Assembly (NCBI RefSeq): GCF_003864335.1
Contig: NZ_BEXA01000008.1
Location: forward strand, 1-42,516
Reading direction: 5' to 3'
Source: Lentilactobacillus kosonis
GTDB taxonomy: Bacteria; Bacillota; Bacilli; Lactobacillales; Lactobacillaceae
DNA length: 42,516 nt
The notes under the pieces were generated by a model. The model worked only from the letters and a program-made list of their open reading frames with translations, did not search any database and was not told the origin of the DNA. The translations under genes were made by a program, and so were the position numbers. Below are positions 24,648 through 35,206 of this stretch, one piece after another; within the stretch, counting starts at the first letter, position 1; the number at the start of each line of letters is the position of its first letter.

Positions 24648-25727
24648 ACATCGTTCTGATGTCCATTTCGTTGTCTCTATCAAGGCTTTAACTAATGATG
24701 GTGTTTTCCCTGATGTTGCTATCGCAGTTCAGGGTAAAGACACCAATAGCACTGCTAAAACCTATGCAAGTCTTGAAGATTTATCAGTAGATTTCCCTGA
24801 AAATACTAAGACTTATGCACAAGCTGAAGCTATCTTTGACGTTGATTCTTTCAACAATAACTTGTTGGAAGTCATCACTTATCCTAATGCTCCAGTTGCT
24901 ACACCAAGCAATGTTCAAGTAACACCAACCAACTCAGGAGCACAAGTTACTGCAACTACAACTCCGGGTATTGTTTCAGCAATGCAAGGACACATGTGGG
25001 ATGGATTTAAATATCTCATTACTGATGACGTGCCAGAAGCTGACTTAGAAGCATTAACTGATGCTTTATATGATGCTCAACGTGTAATGCTATTTGTTCA
25101 AGCTAAATCAGTTGATGATTTTGTAAAACTACAAACTCACGTGGCATCTTACCAAAACAAGCCTAACAAGTTAGGTAATACTGCAATTTTGGTAGACGCA
25201 TCAGACAATAGATTCCCTGCTGCACAATTAGTTGCTTATGCATCTACTAACGTGCCAACAGATATCATGCATATCAGTAATCTGTCAGAAATGGCTGTTG
25301 ACCAAATCTTAGTGATGATGATGTTGACCAAATTACTAGTCTTAATGGATTAGCAATCGTCAATAAGTCTACCGACGTAACTATGAATGCCGGGAAAGCA
25401 ATTGCTGGTAACTTTGTTGATCAATTTGTACATTCGCAAATCGTCATCGACGGTTACACCAATTTCTTACAACATTACCTAAACACTCATAACTGGCCAG
25501 CTTACACAGATAAAACAATCTTGGAAATGAAGACTGGATTGGAAACATTAGGAACCAAGTATTTCACTATGGGAATTCTAGCTTTCCAACCAACATTCAA
25601 GTATGTTCCACGTGCCAAAGTGCTTAATTCACTTGTTGCTGAACGTGAATACAATGGCTTCTCTTCTGATGAAGAGATCCAAGACGACATTGAGAACATC
25701 AATGCCAAACTCGATTTAACTTTATAG
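24634..25727 (+). CDS. Tail sheath protein, XkdK-like (one frameshift)
   Basis: Contractile sheath subunit. Segments include VALI-like N-terminus (HFVVSIKALTNDGVFPDVAI), GFKYLITDDVPEADLEAL, VASYQNKPNKLGNTAILVDA and C-terminal NAGKAIAGNFVDQFVHSQIV with TLGTKYFTMGILAF. A GG pair at 25312 reads as one G; repair gives LGDDDVDQITSLNGLAIV. About 364 residues. An insert PSNVQVTPTNSGAQVTATT in the N-terminal third resembles the capsid C-terminus. Confidence 0.88.
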
Positions 25728-25739
25728 GAGGGATAACAC

Positions 25740-26285
25740 ATGCCAAGAATTAATCTTTCAAACGGTAAAGAAGTTAACCTTTATTCTTCCCGTTTTATTC
25801 ATGTTGTTTTAACCTTGCATGCTACTGGCGATTCAGAAGAAATCGGTGGCTTCCAAAATGGTGAAGCTTTTTCTTCTCAACGTACTAACGCCGCTGTAAC
25901 TCAACAAGGAGATTTCCACGGTAACTCAAACTTCTTCGATTCAGAAGATGAAAGTGGACAAATGACTTTCAACACAATGCCAGCGTCCTCTTCGACTGAG
26001 AAGTTTGGGACGCTTTTTGATTGGCAGCAAAACTCGCAACCTGGAGTGGATGATTTCATCAACATCACGGTAACCAATGCAGATACTGGTCAAATCATTG
26101 CTGGTGAAGGTGGACGTATTCAAGGAATTCCGCAAGACCAGGCTAATGAAACAGCATTCTCACTACCATGGGTTGTTCTATTTAGTCGATACACTGACAA
26201 CTGGAGAACGCCAAAAGAACCAATGTATGCGGACTTATCAGATAATACTAAGATTGGCAATTACATGAACTCAGCAAATTCATAA
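25740..26285 (+). CDS. Tail tube protein
   Basis: A 181-residue protein after the sheath gene (AGGAGGGATAACAC before ATG). TLHATGDSEEIGGFQNGEAF, DEDSGQ-like acidic loop and VDDFINITVTNADTGQIIAG with ALPW-like end fit contractile phage tube proteins of DUF3277/XkdM position. Forms the inner tube. A strong terminator follows. Confidence 0.75.
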   Translation: MPRINLSNGKEVNLYSSRFIHVVLTLHATGDSEEIGGFQNGEAFSSQRTNAAVTQQGDFHGNSNFFDSEDESGQMTFNTMPASSSTEKFGTLFDWQQNSQPGVDDFINITVTNADTGQIIAGEGGRIQGIPQDQANETAFSLPWVVLFSRYTDNWRTPKEPMYADLSDNTKIGNYMNSANS

Positions 26286-26304
26286 AAAATAATTAACCAT
26301 GATG

Positions 26305-26331
26305 AGACCGCCGTTATGGGCGGTCTTTTTT
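26305..26331 (+). terminator. Strong Rho-independent terminator after tube gene
   Basis: AGACCGCC (26305-26312), loop GTTATG, GGCGGTCT (26319-26326), then a T run. A perfect 8-bp stem. It should raise sheath and tube output over the downstream chaperone and tape-measure genes. Confidence 0.85.
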
Positions 26332-26350
26332 TATAAGGAGAAAAATAAAT

Positions 26351-26986
26351 ATGTCTGAAAAAAATGAAGAACAAACAGCAGTTGATCCTAAAGTTTTAAA
26401 AATGATGAACAATAATGTTCCTCGCCACGTCACCTATACAGATGACAAGGGTGAAAAGCATACCGTTGATTCCACCGTTCAAGATCCAGGTATTGGTATT
26501 GCGGGACAAATCTTAGATGACACTAATATTGGCGATAATGAAGCCGATTATGGGGAAATCTTTGATTTAATCATGAACAATGTGTTGATTACACCTAAAT
26601 ATAACTATGAAATCCTTAACAAGGATCTTAAAAAGTCAGAACAAACTAAGACTATTAAATTGAAGAACCGTGATGATGAAGAAATTTCATTGGTATTGAC
26701 CTTCCCTGGATATCGTGATGCTCTACAAATCATGATGAGCTCAAACAAAACCAACGGTGGTTCTAATTTCATGGGTACTTTGGCCACATTAACTAAATCA
26801 GTTATTCGTGATGCTCAAGGGCATTCAATCGATATGGAATTCTGGGACAAAGGTTCTAAAGGTGACGGTATTGCAATTAGTGCTTATCAACAAGCATTGG
26901 AATTCCTTGGAGGTGCGCTAAACAAAGACGGTTTGTTATATGTCCTTGTTGATGCACTTCAGTTTTGTCAAACGACGTTACGATAA
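26351..26986 (+). CDS. Tail assembly chaperone, XkdN-like
   Basis: A 211-residue protein preceding the tape measure: EIFDLIMNNVLITPKYNYEI, IKLKNRDDEEISLVLTFPGY and QALEFLGGALNKDGLLYVLV. The position, size and order match XkdN-type chaperones that coat the tape measure. The C-terminus overlaps another frame (see next entry), as in G/GT chaperone pairs. Confidence 0.7.
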   Translation: MSEKNEEQTAVDPKVLKMMNNNVPRHVTYTDDKGEKHTVDSTVQDPGIGIAGQILDDTNIGDNEADYGEIFDLIMNNVLITPKYNYEILNKDLKKSEQTKTIKLKNRDDEEISLVLTFPGYRDALQIMMSSNKTNGGSNFMGTLATLTKSVIRDAQGHSIDMEFWDKGSKGDGIAISAYQQALEFLGGALNKDGLLYVLVDALQFCQTTLR

Positions 26987-27230
26987 TTCGCAAGCAAAAC
27001 AATTAAATGAAGATGATGTGGACAAGATAGCTCGTGACAATATGGGTTTTCTTTGGCCACGTTTTTGGTTGGGCATGTCAAAAGAAGATGTTGACCGCTT
27101 GAGCCAAGATGAATTTTTTGAAGCTAATGTTTTAAGTGCCAAAATGCGTGAGGACGTTGAAGAAATGATTGCGCATGCTGTAACTCGCGGAATTGCTGAA
27201 CTTTTCAATAGTGGGAAAGGGGGCAAATAG
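26922..27230 (+). CDS. Tail chaperone extension (GT-like second frame)
   Basis: Frame open from 26922, coding DNSQAKQLNEDDVDKIARDN then FLWPRFWLGMSKEDVDRLSQ and ending GKGGK. The only ATG (26940) has no ribosome site, so it is probably made by fusion to the upstream chaperone through a +1 or -2 shift, most simply at TTTT (26963-26966), giving LQFVKRRYDNSQ. It could also be an indel error. Stop adjoins the tape-measure ATG. Confidence 0.55.
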   Translation, partial: TKTVCYMSLLMHFSFVKRRYDNSQAKQLNEDDVDKIARDNMGFLWPRFWLGMSKEDVDRLSQDEFFEANVLSAKMREDVEEMIAHAVTRGIAELFNSGKGGK

Positions 27231-30200
27231 ATGGCCGAAAGCGAAGTTAAACGTGCTGGTATTGGTATTAATGTCGCTATTGACGGCTTAGATGGCTTAA
27301 CGAAAGTTAATGAATTAGTTGATCGTTTACACGAAAAAGTTAAACCATTAACTGAAAATATTAACCAAATGCGAGATGCATTTAACCATTTTGGTGGAAC
27401 AGACAATCTTGCCAAAGCTGGTTCTTCAGTAGACAAGTTATCTAACGGTTTAAACGAGGCTAGAAAAGCCACTCAAACCGTCAATATCACGATCAATGAT
27501 ATGCACAAATCTTTGAGTGGCATTTATGATGCTGGTAAAAAGGCACAAGACGGACTTAACTTTAGTTCAACAGTTAATAAATCGAATAAGTTGGTAAACG
27601 AGTTACAAGACAACCTAGGACGTTTGAACAGTAATGGTGTTGGCAAAGTTAAGGGCGAATTTCACGGAATTGATGAAGCAGTTACATCTGCTTCAAAATC
27701 TATGAAAGAGTTTTCTGGAAAAACTAATCAGTCGGTAGAAAAAGCATCCGCGGAAACTCGTAAATTGGGTGATACATTAAAGTCGACTGGTGACGAAGCT
27801 CATAAATCAGGCCATAGAATTAGAGATATTGTTGCTGGTTCATTCATTGCAAATTCAGTAATAAACTCTTGGTATAGTCTTAAATCGGCAATTGGTGGTG
27901 CCTTAAAAGCTGGCGAAGAGTATGACAAGGAACAGCAAGTCATGCACGCTACCTGGGATACTCTGACTGGTGACGCAAAAAAGGCGAAAAGATGGTTACG
28001 GCCATTAATAAAATCTCAGTTCAATTTGGTCAATCAGCGGATTTAGTTAATGAATTAAATCAGCAGTTTTACCATGTTCTGGATAAACAAGGCCCAACGG
28101 ATCAGTTAACTAAATCTGTTTTAACCCTTGCTGATACACTTGGCATGGGTGCACAGAACGTTCAACGGTTGGGGCTTAACTTTACTCATATGATGTCGTC
28201 TGGCAAATTACAACTAGGCGATTTCAATATGATTACTGACCAATTGCCAATGTTCGGAGAAAGATTACTTGAATACGAACGCAAAGCAATGAAGAACAGT
28301 AGTTTATCAATGTCTAAGTTACGTGACGACATGTCAGCTGGTAAAGTTTCTGCTAAAGATGCCGAAGCCGTTATGAATGGTTTGGGAAAGAAGTATGCCG
28401 AAGCATCTGAAAACATGATGAAGACTATTTCTGGTATGCAACGTGTGATTGCTGCTCGTAGTAAAGCATTATCAGGTGCGTTGATTAAGCCAATTATGAA
28501 TGCCAAGAACCCTTTGTTCGGGGCTATTTCTAAATGGGTTTCTGATCCAAGAACTGAAACTGAATTCAATAAAGTTGGTAAATCAATGTCCAAAGGCCTT
28601 GGCACAATAACTGAGGCCTTTTCTAAAGCAATTAATCCGAAAAATGCTCCACATTTTGCTGACAATATGATGAAAAATATTGCTAATGGGGTTACTTCAC
28701 TTTCAAAGTCAATTGCAAAGAATGCTAGTTCAATTGTTAATTTCTTTAGTTCGCTGGCCAGTTCCATCAAAATTATCACAACCATTAGTGTTGGTTTTGC
28801 TAAAGGATTAATATCAGGTTTAAATGCTATTTTGACTCCAATGGTTAAATTAGGTGATCATAAAAAAGATGTTGGCGGTTTTGCTGGTGCGCTTAAAAGT
28901 ATCTCTAAACAAAAAAGCAGCCTAGAGTCCGTTGGGCGTGCTTTATCAGCTGCATTTGTATTTTCTAAAATAACTGATTTTAGTAGATCTTTATCAGGAG
29001 CTCGTAAAAGTATTTTAGCCTTTACTGATACTGAAAAGTTAATGAGTATGAAGACCCTTAAAGCAGGTTTGATTGGCTTAGGAGCACCATTAAAGTCCGT
29101 TATTCTTCAAGTTGGTACATTGACAGCTGAATTACTAGCCAATCCATGGACTTATGTAGCGTTAGCAATCGTGGCAGTTGGTGCCGCTTTGGTTAAGCTA
29201 TACAAGAGCAACACTAAGTTCCGTAAATTTGTTAATGGAATTGCTAAGGATGCTCAAAAGCATTTGGTCAAGTTGCTAGAGACGTTGGTCATATGGTCAA
29301 AGTCGTTTCACCTGCAATCAATGCCATGGCTAAATTTATATCTCAAACTTTTGGTAGGATTGCCAAACAATCTAAAAAGCAATGGGGCAACATGTGGGGC
29401 CAAATCTTCAATGTTGTTAAATCTGCTTACCGAACAATCAGATCCTTAATTGAGACTATCTATGACTTTATTACTGGCCGTTGGGGTCGTTTAGGTAAGG
29501 ATATGAAGAAACTTACCAGCAATATGTGGGACACCATTAAGAATGTCTTCAAGGCTGGTTATACCTATGTTGATGATTTAACTGGTGGTCGGTTATCCAA
29601 GCTAATCAAAGCATTTCAAAATGCCTGGGATACGATTGGCAAAGGTTGGCATGACTTTTGGAACGGTCTAGACAAATGGATGGGCAATCTTTGGAATAAC
29701 ATTGTTAAAACTGTACAAAACGGGATTAACGGTGTTATTAAAGTTCTTAATGCTGGTATCGGTGGCATCGACTCAGTTATCCATTTCTTTGGTGGTAAAT
29801 CAAACACCGTAAGCAAAATTAGTCCAGTGCATTTGGCAACTGGTACTGGTGTCTTTGCTGGCCAACGAAAAGCAATTATCAAACCAACTATGAGTATCTT
29901 AAATGATGGCCATGATTCACCACAAACGCATAATCACGAAGTGATCATGCATGCTAATGGCGGATTAGAAGAAGTCCGTGGTACTAACGTTATGAAGATG
30001 TTAGAACCACAAGCCGAAGTCTTTAATGCTAGTGAAGCACGTGAGTTAGGTTTAACCCACTTTGCTAAAGGTACCGGATTCTTAGGCAACGTTCTAAAAG
30101 GCGTTAAGAGTGTGGCATCTGATGCAGTTGGTGCGGTTGATAATGGCGTTGCTGGTATTGGGTCATTCGTTTCTAAAGCATGGTCTGGTGCTAAGAATTT

Positions 30201-31734
30201 GGCTAAGATTTTAACTAAAATCGGTGGCCACCCAGTTAAATATTTGAATAGTTTGATGAAAAGGCCAACGAGCAAAACACCGATCATTAGTGATTTTGCG
30301 ACTGGCTTTTATTCTAATGTGAAGAGCCAAGCCAATGACTGGTGGAGCGAAGTTTGGAACCAGATTTCAGGAGCTGCCAAAGATGGTGGTGGAGCTGGAA
30401 CTGGTGGAACTTGGCGCCATAATCCAGGCATGAGCATGACTGACCGTTTTGGTGATAGTCGTTCATTTGGTTCTCATGATGGTGTTGATTTCTCTGGGCC
30501 AATGGGTTCAGCAATTCTTGCTGTCCATGGTGGTACTGTTACCAGAACTGGTAATCCTGTTTGGGATAAAGCCGCTTTGGGAGATGTTATTACTGTTGCA
30601 TCATCTGATGGTTGGCAAGAAATTTACCAGGAATTTGGTGGCATGAATAACATCAAGGTAAAAAAGGGCGATGTTATCAAGACTGGTCAACGAATTGCTA
30701 CATTAGGGGCTTTAAATGGTTCCGGTAGTGGTTCTCATGTTCATATTGGTGTCGCTCATGGTTCTCTATGGGATCATGGTGGAACTAATACACATGGTTG
30801 GTATGACGTTACTAAAATGCATGGCAATAGCAATGGAACACCTAAAGGCGGTTCTAAGAATAAGAAAGATAACTCTTACTTATCTAAACTAGTCAAAGTT
30901 GAATTAGGTTCAGGCATGTTCAAGTGGATTAAAAAACACTTGGCACCATTATTCTCTGATGCTACTGGTGCAATGGGTGATGTTGGCTTATCAGGTGGAC
31001 TTGCTCAACATGCCAGAGAGATTGCTAAAGCTTTGAAGTCAGCTTATCCCGCTGCTAAAGATGGTGGTATTGCCGGGGTTTTAGGTAACTGGATTCAAGA
31101 GTCAAGACTTGATCCAAGTGCCATTGATGCGGCTGACCATGGTTCTGGATTAGGACAATGGACTTTTGGACGTGAAACAGCCATGAGAAATTGGACTAAG
31201 AAACATGGTTATGCTTGGAACTCAGCTAAAGGCCAATTGGACTTTGCTCTGCACGAACCTGGAATGGCTTCATCATTCAAATCAACTTTGCGTATGTCTA
31301 GTCCCACCGAAGCCGCTCGTCATTTCTTCGCTGGATGGGAGTCTGGCGGTAATGAGGATGCAACTGGTGGTACCCGTATTAAGAATGCTCAAACTGCCTA
31401 TAATGCCATTAAACACATGGCCAAAGGTGGCAATCTTAAAAAGGGCGACTTATCAATTGTGGGTGAGCAAGGTTATGAATTAATCAAAGCTACTCAAGAT
31501 GCCAAAGTAATTCCACATGGAAAATCTGTTGGTATCATGAATGATTTATCTAAATCTAGTAAAGGCAAAGCTTCAGTTAAGATTGATGCTCCAGTTAACA
31601 TCACGATTAATGGGAATGCTGATAATTCAGCCGTTAACCAAATTGATAAGGCTATCTCTAAGCACAATGATGACCTTGTTGAAAAGCTGCGTGAATTCTT
31701 TGGATTCAATGACGATGGAGGATTGAAGGTCTAA
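27231..31734 (+). CDS. Tape measure protein with M23 and tail-lysozyme domains (two frameshifts)
   Basis: Sets tail length and digests the wall at injection. About 1,500 residues. Coiled-coil N-terminus; the tape-measure core follows (FGQSADLVNELNQQF, LGMGAQNVQRLGL); hydrophobic segments around SVGFAKGLISGLNAIL and WTYVALAIVAVGAAL. Near the C-terminus is an M23 peptidase (SHDGVDFSG and GSHVHIGVAHG zinc ligands), then a phage tail lysozyme-like domain (GVLGNWIQESRLDPSAI, GSGLGQWTFGRE). Breaks: one A missing in 27987-27990 and one T missing at 29273-29274. Confidence 0.88.
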
Positions 31735-33052
31735 TGGTTAAAAAGAAAAAGCTAAAACCAATTACGGACAATGATATTTTAAAAGGCCTGGAACCTGGTT
31801 TCCGGATGTCTTTAAGAAATAAATCCAGTACGAGTCCAACTCGTATTGATTACAACCCGTCAACTTATGCTAAAAAGAGTAAAAGCATCAAACTTGAGTG
31901 GCAAAAGTGATAAATACATTAATCAAAAGACTAACGAGTGGAAACAAGTTGTCACGATTGATGCAGATAAGATTGTTAATGCCCAACAAGTTATCAAAGA
32001 CCAACAACCAGCTATCCATAAATATCAAGATGAATTGAATAAATCAAATGGTTATATTCAAATTCATGATGCATACGTTTCTAGAACTAAGGATTTAGAG
32101 AAGCAACAGGAAGCTTTGAAAAAGGCTAAGAAAAAATCCGAAAAGAAAAAACATTCAAACTAAAATTGATGCTGATAAAAAGCAAATGAAATCTTTAGCA
32201 GGCAAGATAAAAACAATTGAGAGCAAAACAGGTTACAAAAAAGACCGCGAGGCATATGACAAGGCAAATAAACTTATCAAAAATGCTCAAAAAGTCATCA
32301 AGTCTAAAAAAGCTTTAAAAAGCTTTGGATAAACAAAAATTGGCTAAATATCAGGCTGAACAGAAAAAGCGTAATGCTAAAAAAAAGAAGGCTGAGCAAA
32401 AAGCTAAATTTAAAAAAGAATCCAAAAGAAGATGAAAGCTGCTGAAAAACTTTATCAGGGACGAACAGCAGTTTATCGGGCTGATTTAAAAACTGATCGG
32501 GTTTATATGTTGGCTGAGGTTTCACCACAAGAAAGTATCACGATTAACACCAATACCAATCCAAAAGATGGTGCTGATACTCGAACAGATTACACAATCG
32601 AAGATTCTAAAGAACTCTCAGGAACATATTACCTATACGGCAAGTCGTGGGCTGATCGTGATAATCAATATCGAATTTTACAAGGCTGGGCACGTAAAGG
32701 TATTGAAGTGGTCGTTAAAGGATTCTCAAAACTCGCACATTGTTATATTACTGGGATTGGTAAGAGTTCAGATATACCATATAAGAACGTTTTGACACTT
32801 CAACTTACTTTCACATATTCAATGAAATATCCGATTAAGTATTCCAAACAAAAAAAGAAGTCAAAAAGCCTTGGTAAAACATCAACCACTAAAGGTAAAC
32901 CAGCTAAACATAAGTATGTAAAAGTTAAGGCTGGTGTGACTTTGATTGAGATTGCTCGTGATAAAGGACTCAAGATTTCTGAAATTAAGAAGCTTAATAA
33001 AAAAGTTGGCGATTTATCCCTTAAACCAGGTCAGGAGGTGCGAATTCAATGA
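31734..33052 (+). CDS. LysM tail protein, XkdP-like (about four frameshifts)
   Basis: One gene from ATG 31734 (overlapping the tape-measure stop) to 33052. The N-terminal half is an unusually Lys-rich coiled coil broken in A runs at 31890-31892 (two bases), 32146-32151, 32317-32321 and 32424-32427. The C-terminal part is well conserved: YRADLKTDRVYMLAEVSPQE, LYGKSWADRDNQYRILQGWA and a LysM domain (KVKAGVTLIEIARDKGL to LKPGQEVRIQ). XkdP proteins join tube and baseplate hub. Repaired length about 440 residues. Confidence 0.75.
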
Positions 33053-33420
33053 GTAAACGAGTGGCGATTGAAGTAGACCCAGAGCAGATGCCATATACCA
33101 CAGATGTAACACTAGGTGGCAATGACTATCAGTTAACTTGGCAATGGAATGATATTGATCGTCATTTTACCGTTGATATTGCTGATGCTGGTGGAAATCC
33201 AATCTATAAAGGTGAAGTTGTTATTTGGGGACAAGCTTTGTGGAGACTAATTAATTTCCCAGGCTTGCCAACTGATAGTATTGTGCCGGTTGATGAGTCT
33301 GGCCAAGAACATGACATTGACCCAGGCACATTTGGCGATACAGTATTGCCTTTAATTGATGATATTGATGACGACGATTATCAACCGGAAACGAATAGTG
33401 GTGATGATGATGACGGTTAA
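33049..33420 (+). CDS. Baseplate plug-like protein (DUF6983/Pam3 gp18-like)
   Basis: A 123-residue beta-rich protein: VTLGGNDYQLTWQWNDIDRH, FTVDIADAGGNPIYKGEVVI and WRLINFPGLPTDSIVPVD match small plug proteins of minimal contractile baseplates. It ends in a long Asp-rich tail. ATGA overlap with the LysM gene. Confidence 0.65.
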   Translation: MSKRVAIEVDPEQMPYTTDVTLGGNDYQLTWQWNDIDRHFTVDIADAGGNPIYKGEVVIWGQALWRLINFPGLPTDSIVPVDESGQEHDIDPGTFGDTVLPLIDDIDDDDYQPETNSGDDDDG

Positions 33421-34345
33421 ATTCAAAACTACTTTAAAAGGTTATTACTCAAATTATCGTGATGAAATTGAAATCACTCATGGTAAAAAGACTTTTAAAA
33501 TTACTAGTGCAACTAATGCACAGATTGATTACGACGTGACTAGTGATGATGGTGGTGCACCTGGGAGTTGTACAGTAACTTTGTATAACGTCGCCAAAGA
33601 AAGCCTAAATGATTTCGCTAAAGGTGACCATATTGTATTAAAGTCTGGCCCAGCTGATTTGTATGGAATTTTGACCGAGGGTGACATTACTAAAGTAAAT
33701 GTTGAGGCCAAAGATGGCCAAGACCGTGCCACAGTTATTTCTTTCACAGAAGGAGCTGATTACACTAAGTTACCTAAGATGCAATCTAAATTCAATGGTT
33801 CGAAAATGGTCAAAAAGACTGTGACTGTAGGCAAGAAAAAAATCACTTATACCAAGAAGCAAGTTAAGAAATTAAACATAACTTTTAGAAATAAAGTGAC
33901 AGCTATGCAATTAATCAGTCGAATTAAAAGTGAAGCCAAAATTAAAATATCTTCGATTAAATTAAAAGAAAATCACGTATACAAAAAAGGCTATACGATT
34001 TCTTCAAAGCCTTTAGCAGTGCTTAAATCAATTGTGAAAGATTGTAAGAGCAAAATGTATTATCGTCATGGCTCTCTAGTCATTGAAACCGGTGCTGATG
34101 TTAATCCATACAATGAGCATCTATTCTTATCACTGAATACAGGCTTAAGAAGTTTGCCAGTGGCTAATGATGGTGACGGTGGCGAGTCTACTTTCACGCT
34201 TGAATGCGAGGAAGACCCTAGAATTGTAGCTGGCTCAGCAGTTGATGTTGATTCAGAAATATTAAAGGGGACTTATCGGGTTAAGAATGCTCATCACACA
34301 CACGACCGAAGTAGTTATGGAATGGAGTTGACCGTGCATGCCTAA
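33404..34345 (+). CDS. Baseplate hub protein, XkdQ-like
   Basis: About 313 residues; three tandem ATGs (33404, 33407, 33410) overlap the previous stop. SCTVTLYNVAKESLNDFAKG, DLYGILTEGDITKV and the late LSLNTGLRSLPVAND fit the gp27/gp44-like hub fold of XkdQ proteins. It holds the spike and tube. The central Lys-rich part is variable. Intact. Confidence 0.75.
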   Translation: MMMTVKFKTTLKGYYSNYRDEIEITHGKKTFKITSATNAQIDYDVTSDDGGAPGSCTVTLYNVAKESLNDFAKGDHIVLKSGPADLYGILTEGDITKVNVEAKDGQDRATVISFTEGADYTKLPKMQSKFNGSKMVKKTVTVGKKKITYTKKQVKKLNITFRNKVTAMQLISRIKSEAKIKISSIKLKENHVYKKGYTISSKPLAVLKSIVKDCKSKMYYRHGSLVIETGADVNPYNEHLFLSLNTGLRSLPVANDGDGGESTFTLECEEDPRIVAGSAVDVDSEILKGTYRVKNAHHTHDRSSYGMELTVHA

Positions 34346-34811
34346 ACCGAGAAAAAAATCAGTGGATCCAAATAACAAGTTAGTAAATTTCTTGGATGAT
34401 GAATTTTTACCAATGTTAGCTTCGCAAGTCCATACACATCTAATTGGTCGTGTTATTTCTTACAACAAAGAAAAAGCAGTATGCGATGTTCAACCACTTG
34501 CTTTACAGTCTGACGGCGACAAGCGAGCTCCATTGGCAAATGTCATCGTTCCGGATAATATCAACATGATTAATGACATTGTCGAATTTGCCAAATGGGC
34601 AAATGGACATACGCATCCAACTGTTGGTGGACCAACACCTGCCATGCCTGAAGCAATCTTGAAGCATTCATTTAAAGTTGGTTCGGTCGTTTGGGTTGGA
34701 ATTGCTGATACCGAATTGGATAACTGGACTGGTAAATCTAACTTTAAAATTGAAACAAAACGACAACACAGTGTTAATGATGCTGTGGTCGAGGAGGTGC
34801 TAAAGCCATGA
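34338..34811 (+). CDS. Baseplate spike protein, Gp138/DUF2577-like
   Basis: A 157-residue protein with LIGRVISYNKEKAVCDVQPL, then an OB-like beta region (ANVIVPDNINMINDIVEF) and HTHPTVGGPTPAMPEAI. A His-containing HTH segment and a central OB fold fit gp5/gp138-type spikes; XkdR occupies this place in PBSX. The exact family is uncertain. Confidence 0.65.
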   Translation: MPKPRKKSVDPNNKLVNFLDDEFLPMLASQVHTHLIGRVISYNKEKAVCDVQPLALQSDGDKRAPLANVIVPDNINMINDIVEFAKWANGHTHPTVGGPTPAMPEAILKHSFKVGSVVWVGIADTELDNWTGKSNFKIETKRQHSVNDAVVEEVLKP

Positions 34812-35206
34812 TTGCATTTGGTTTAGATGACACCGGAGATTTAGATTTCAATTCAAACACAGGTGTTTTTAACATGATTGACACTGATCAAGAATTAGCA
34901 CAAAAGTTATGGATTGCCTTAGGTATAAACGTTGCTGAGTTGCCTTGGAATGAAGACATTGGATTAAATCAACTAGATTTGATTATGAGTGGCGATGATC
35001 AAACAGCCATTCAAACGCTGTTGGATGATTACTTACAAACTCAATGGGCAGACACATATGACAACATTGATGTGACTGAATTTAAAGTTGATAACTTGAA
35101 TAGATTAACTGAACTATCAGCAACGGTTACATTAAAAGATGGCTCTGTGGCCATGGCTTCAGTAGAACAAAGGACAGGAGATGATAATAATGCCAATGAC
35201 GAATAA
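34808..35206 (+). CDS. Baseplate wedge protein, gp25/DUF2634-like (XkdS)
   Basis: A 132-residue protein: FGLDDTGDLDFNSNTGVFNM, DQELAQKLWIALGINVAELP and WNEDIGLNQLDLIMSG match gp25-like DUF2634 wedge proteins that link sheath to baseplate. ATGA overlaps the spike gene. Intact. Confidence 0.85.
   Translation: MIAFGLDDTGDLDFNSNTGVFNMIDTDQELAQKLWIALGINVAELPWNEDIGLNQLDLIMSGDDQTAIQTLLDDYLQTQWADTYDNIDVTEFKVDNLNRLTELSATVTLKDGSVAMASVEQRTGDDNNANDE

Noticed and set aside
28186..28785. Leftward 199-codon frame inside the tape measure
   Set aside because: Opposite strand of a clear tape-measure domain, no ribosome site; coding shadow.
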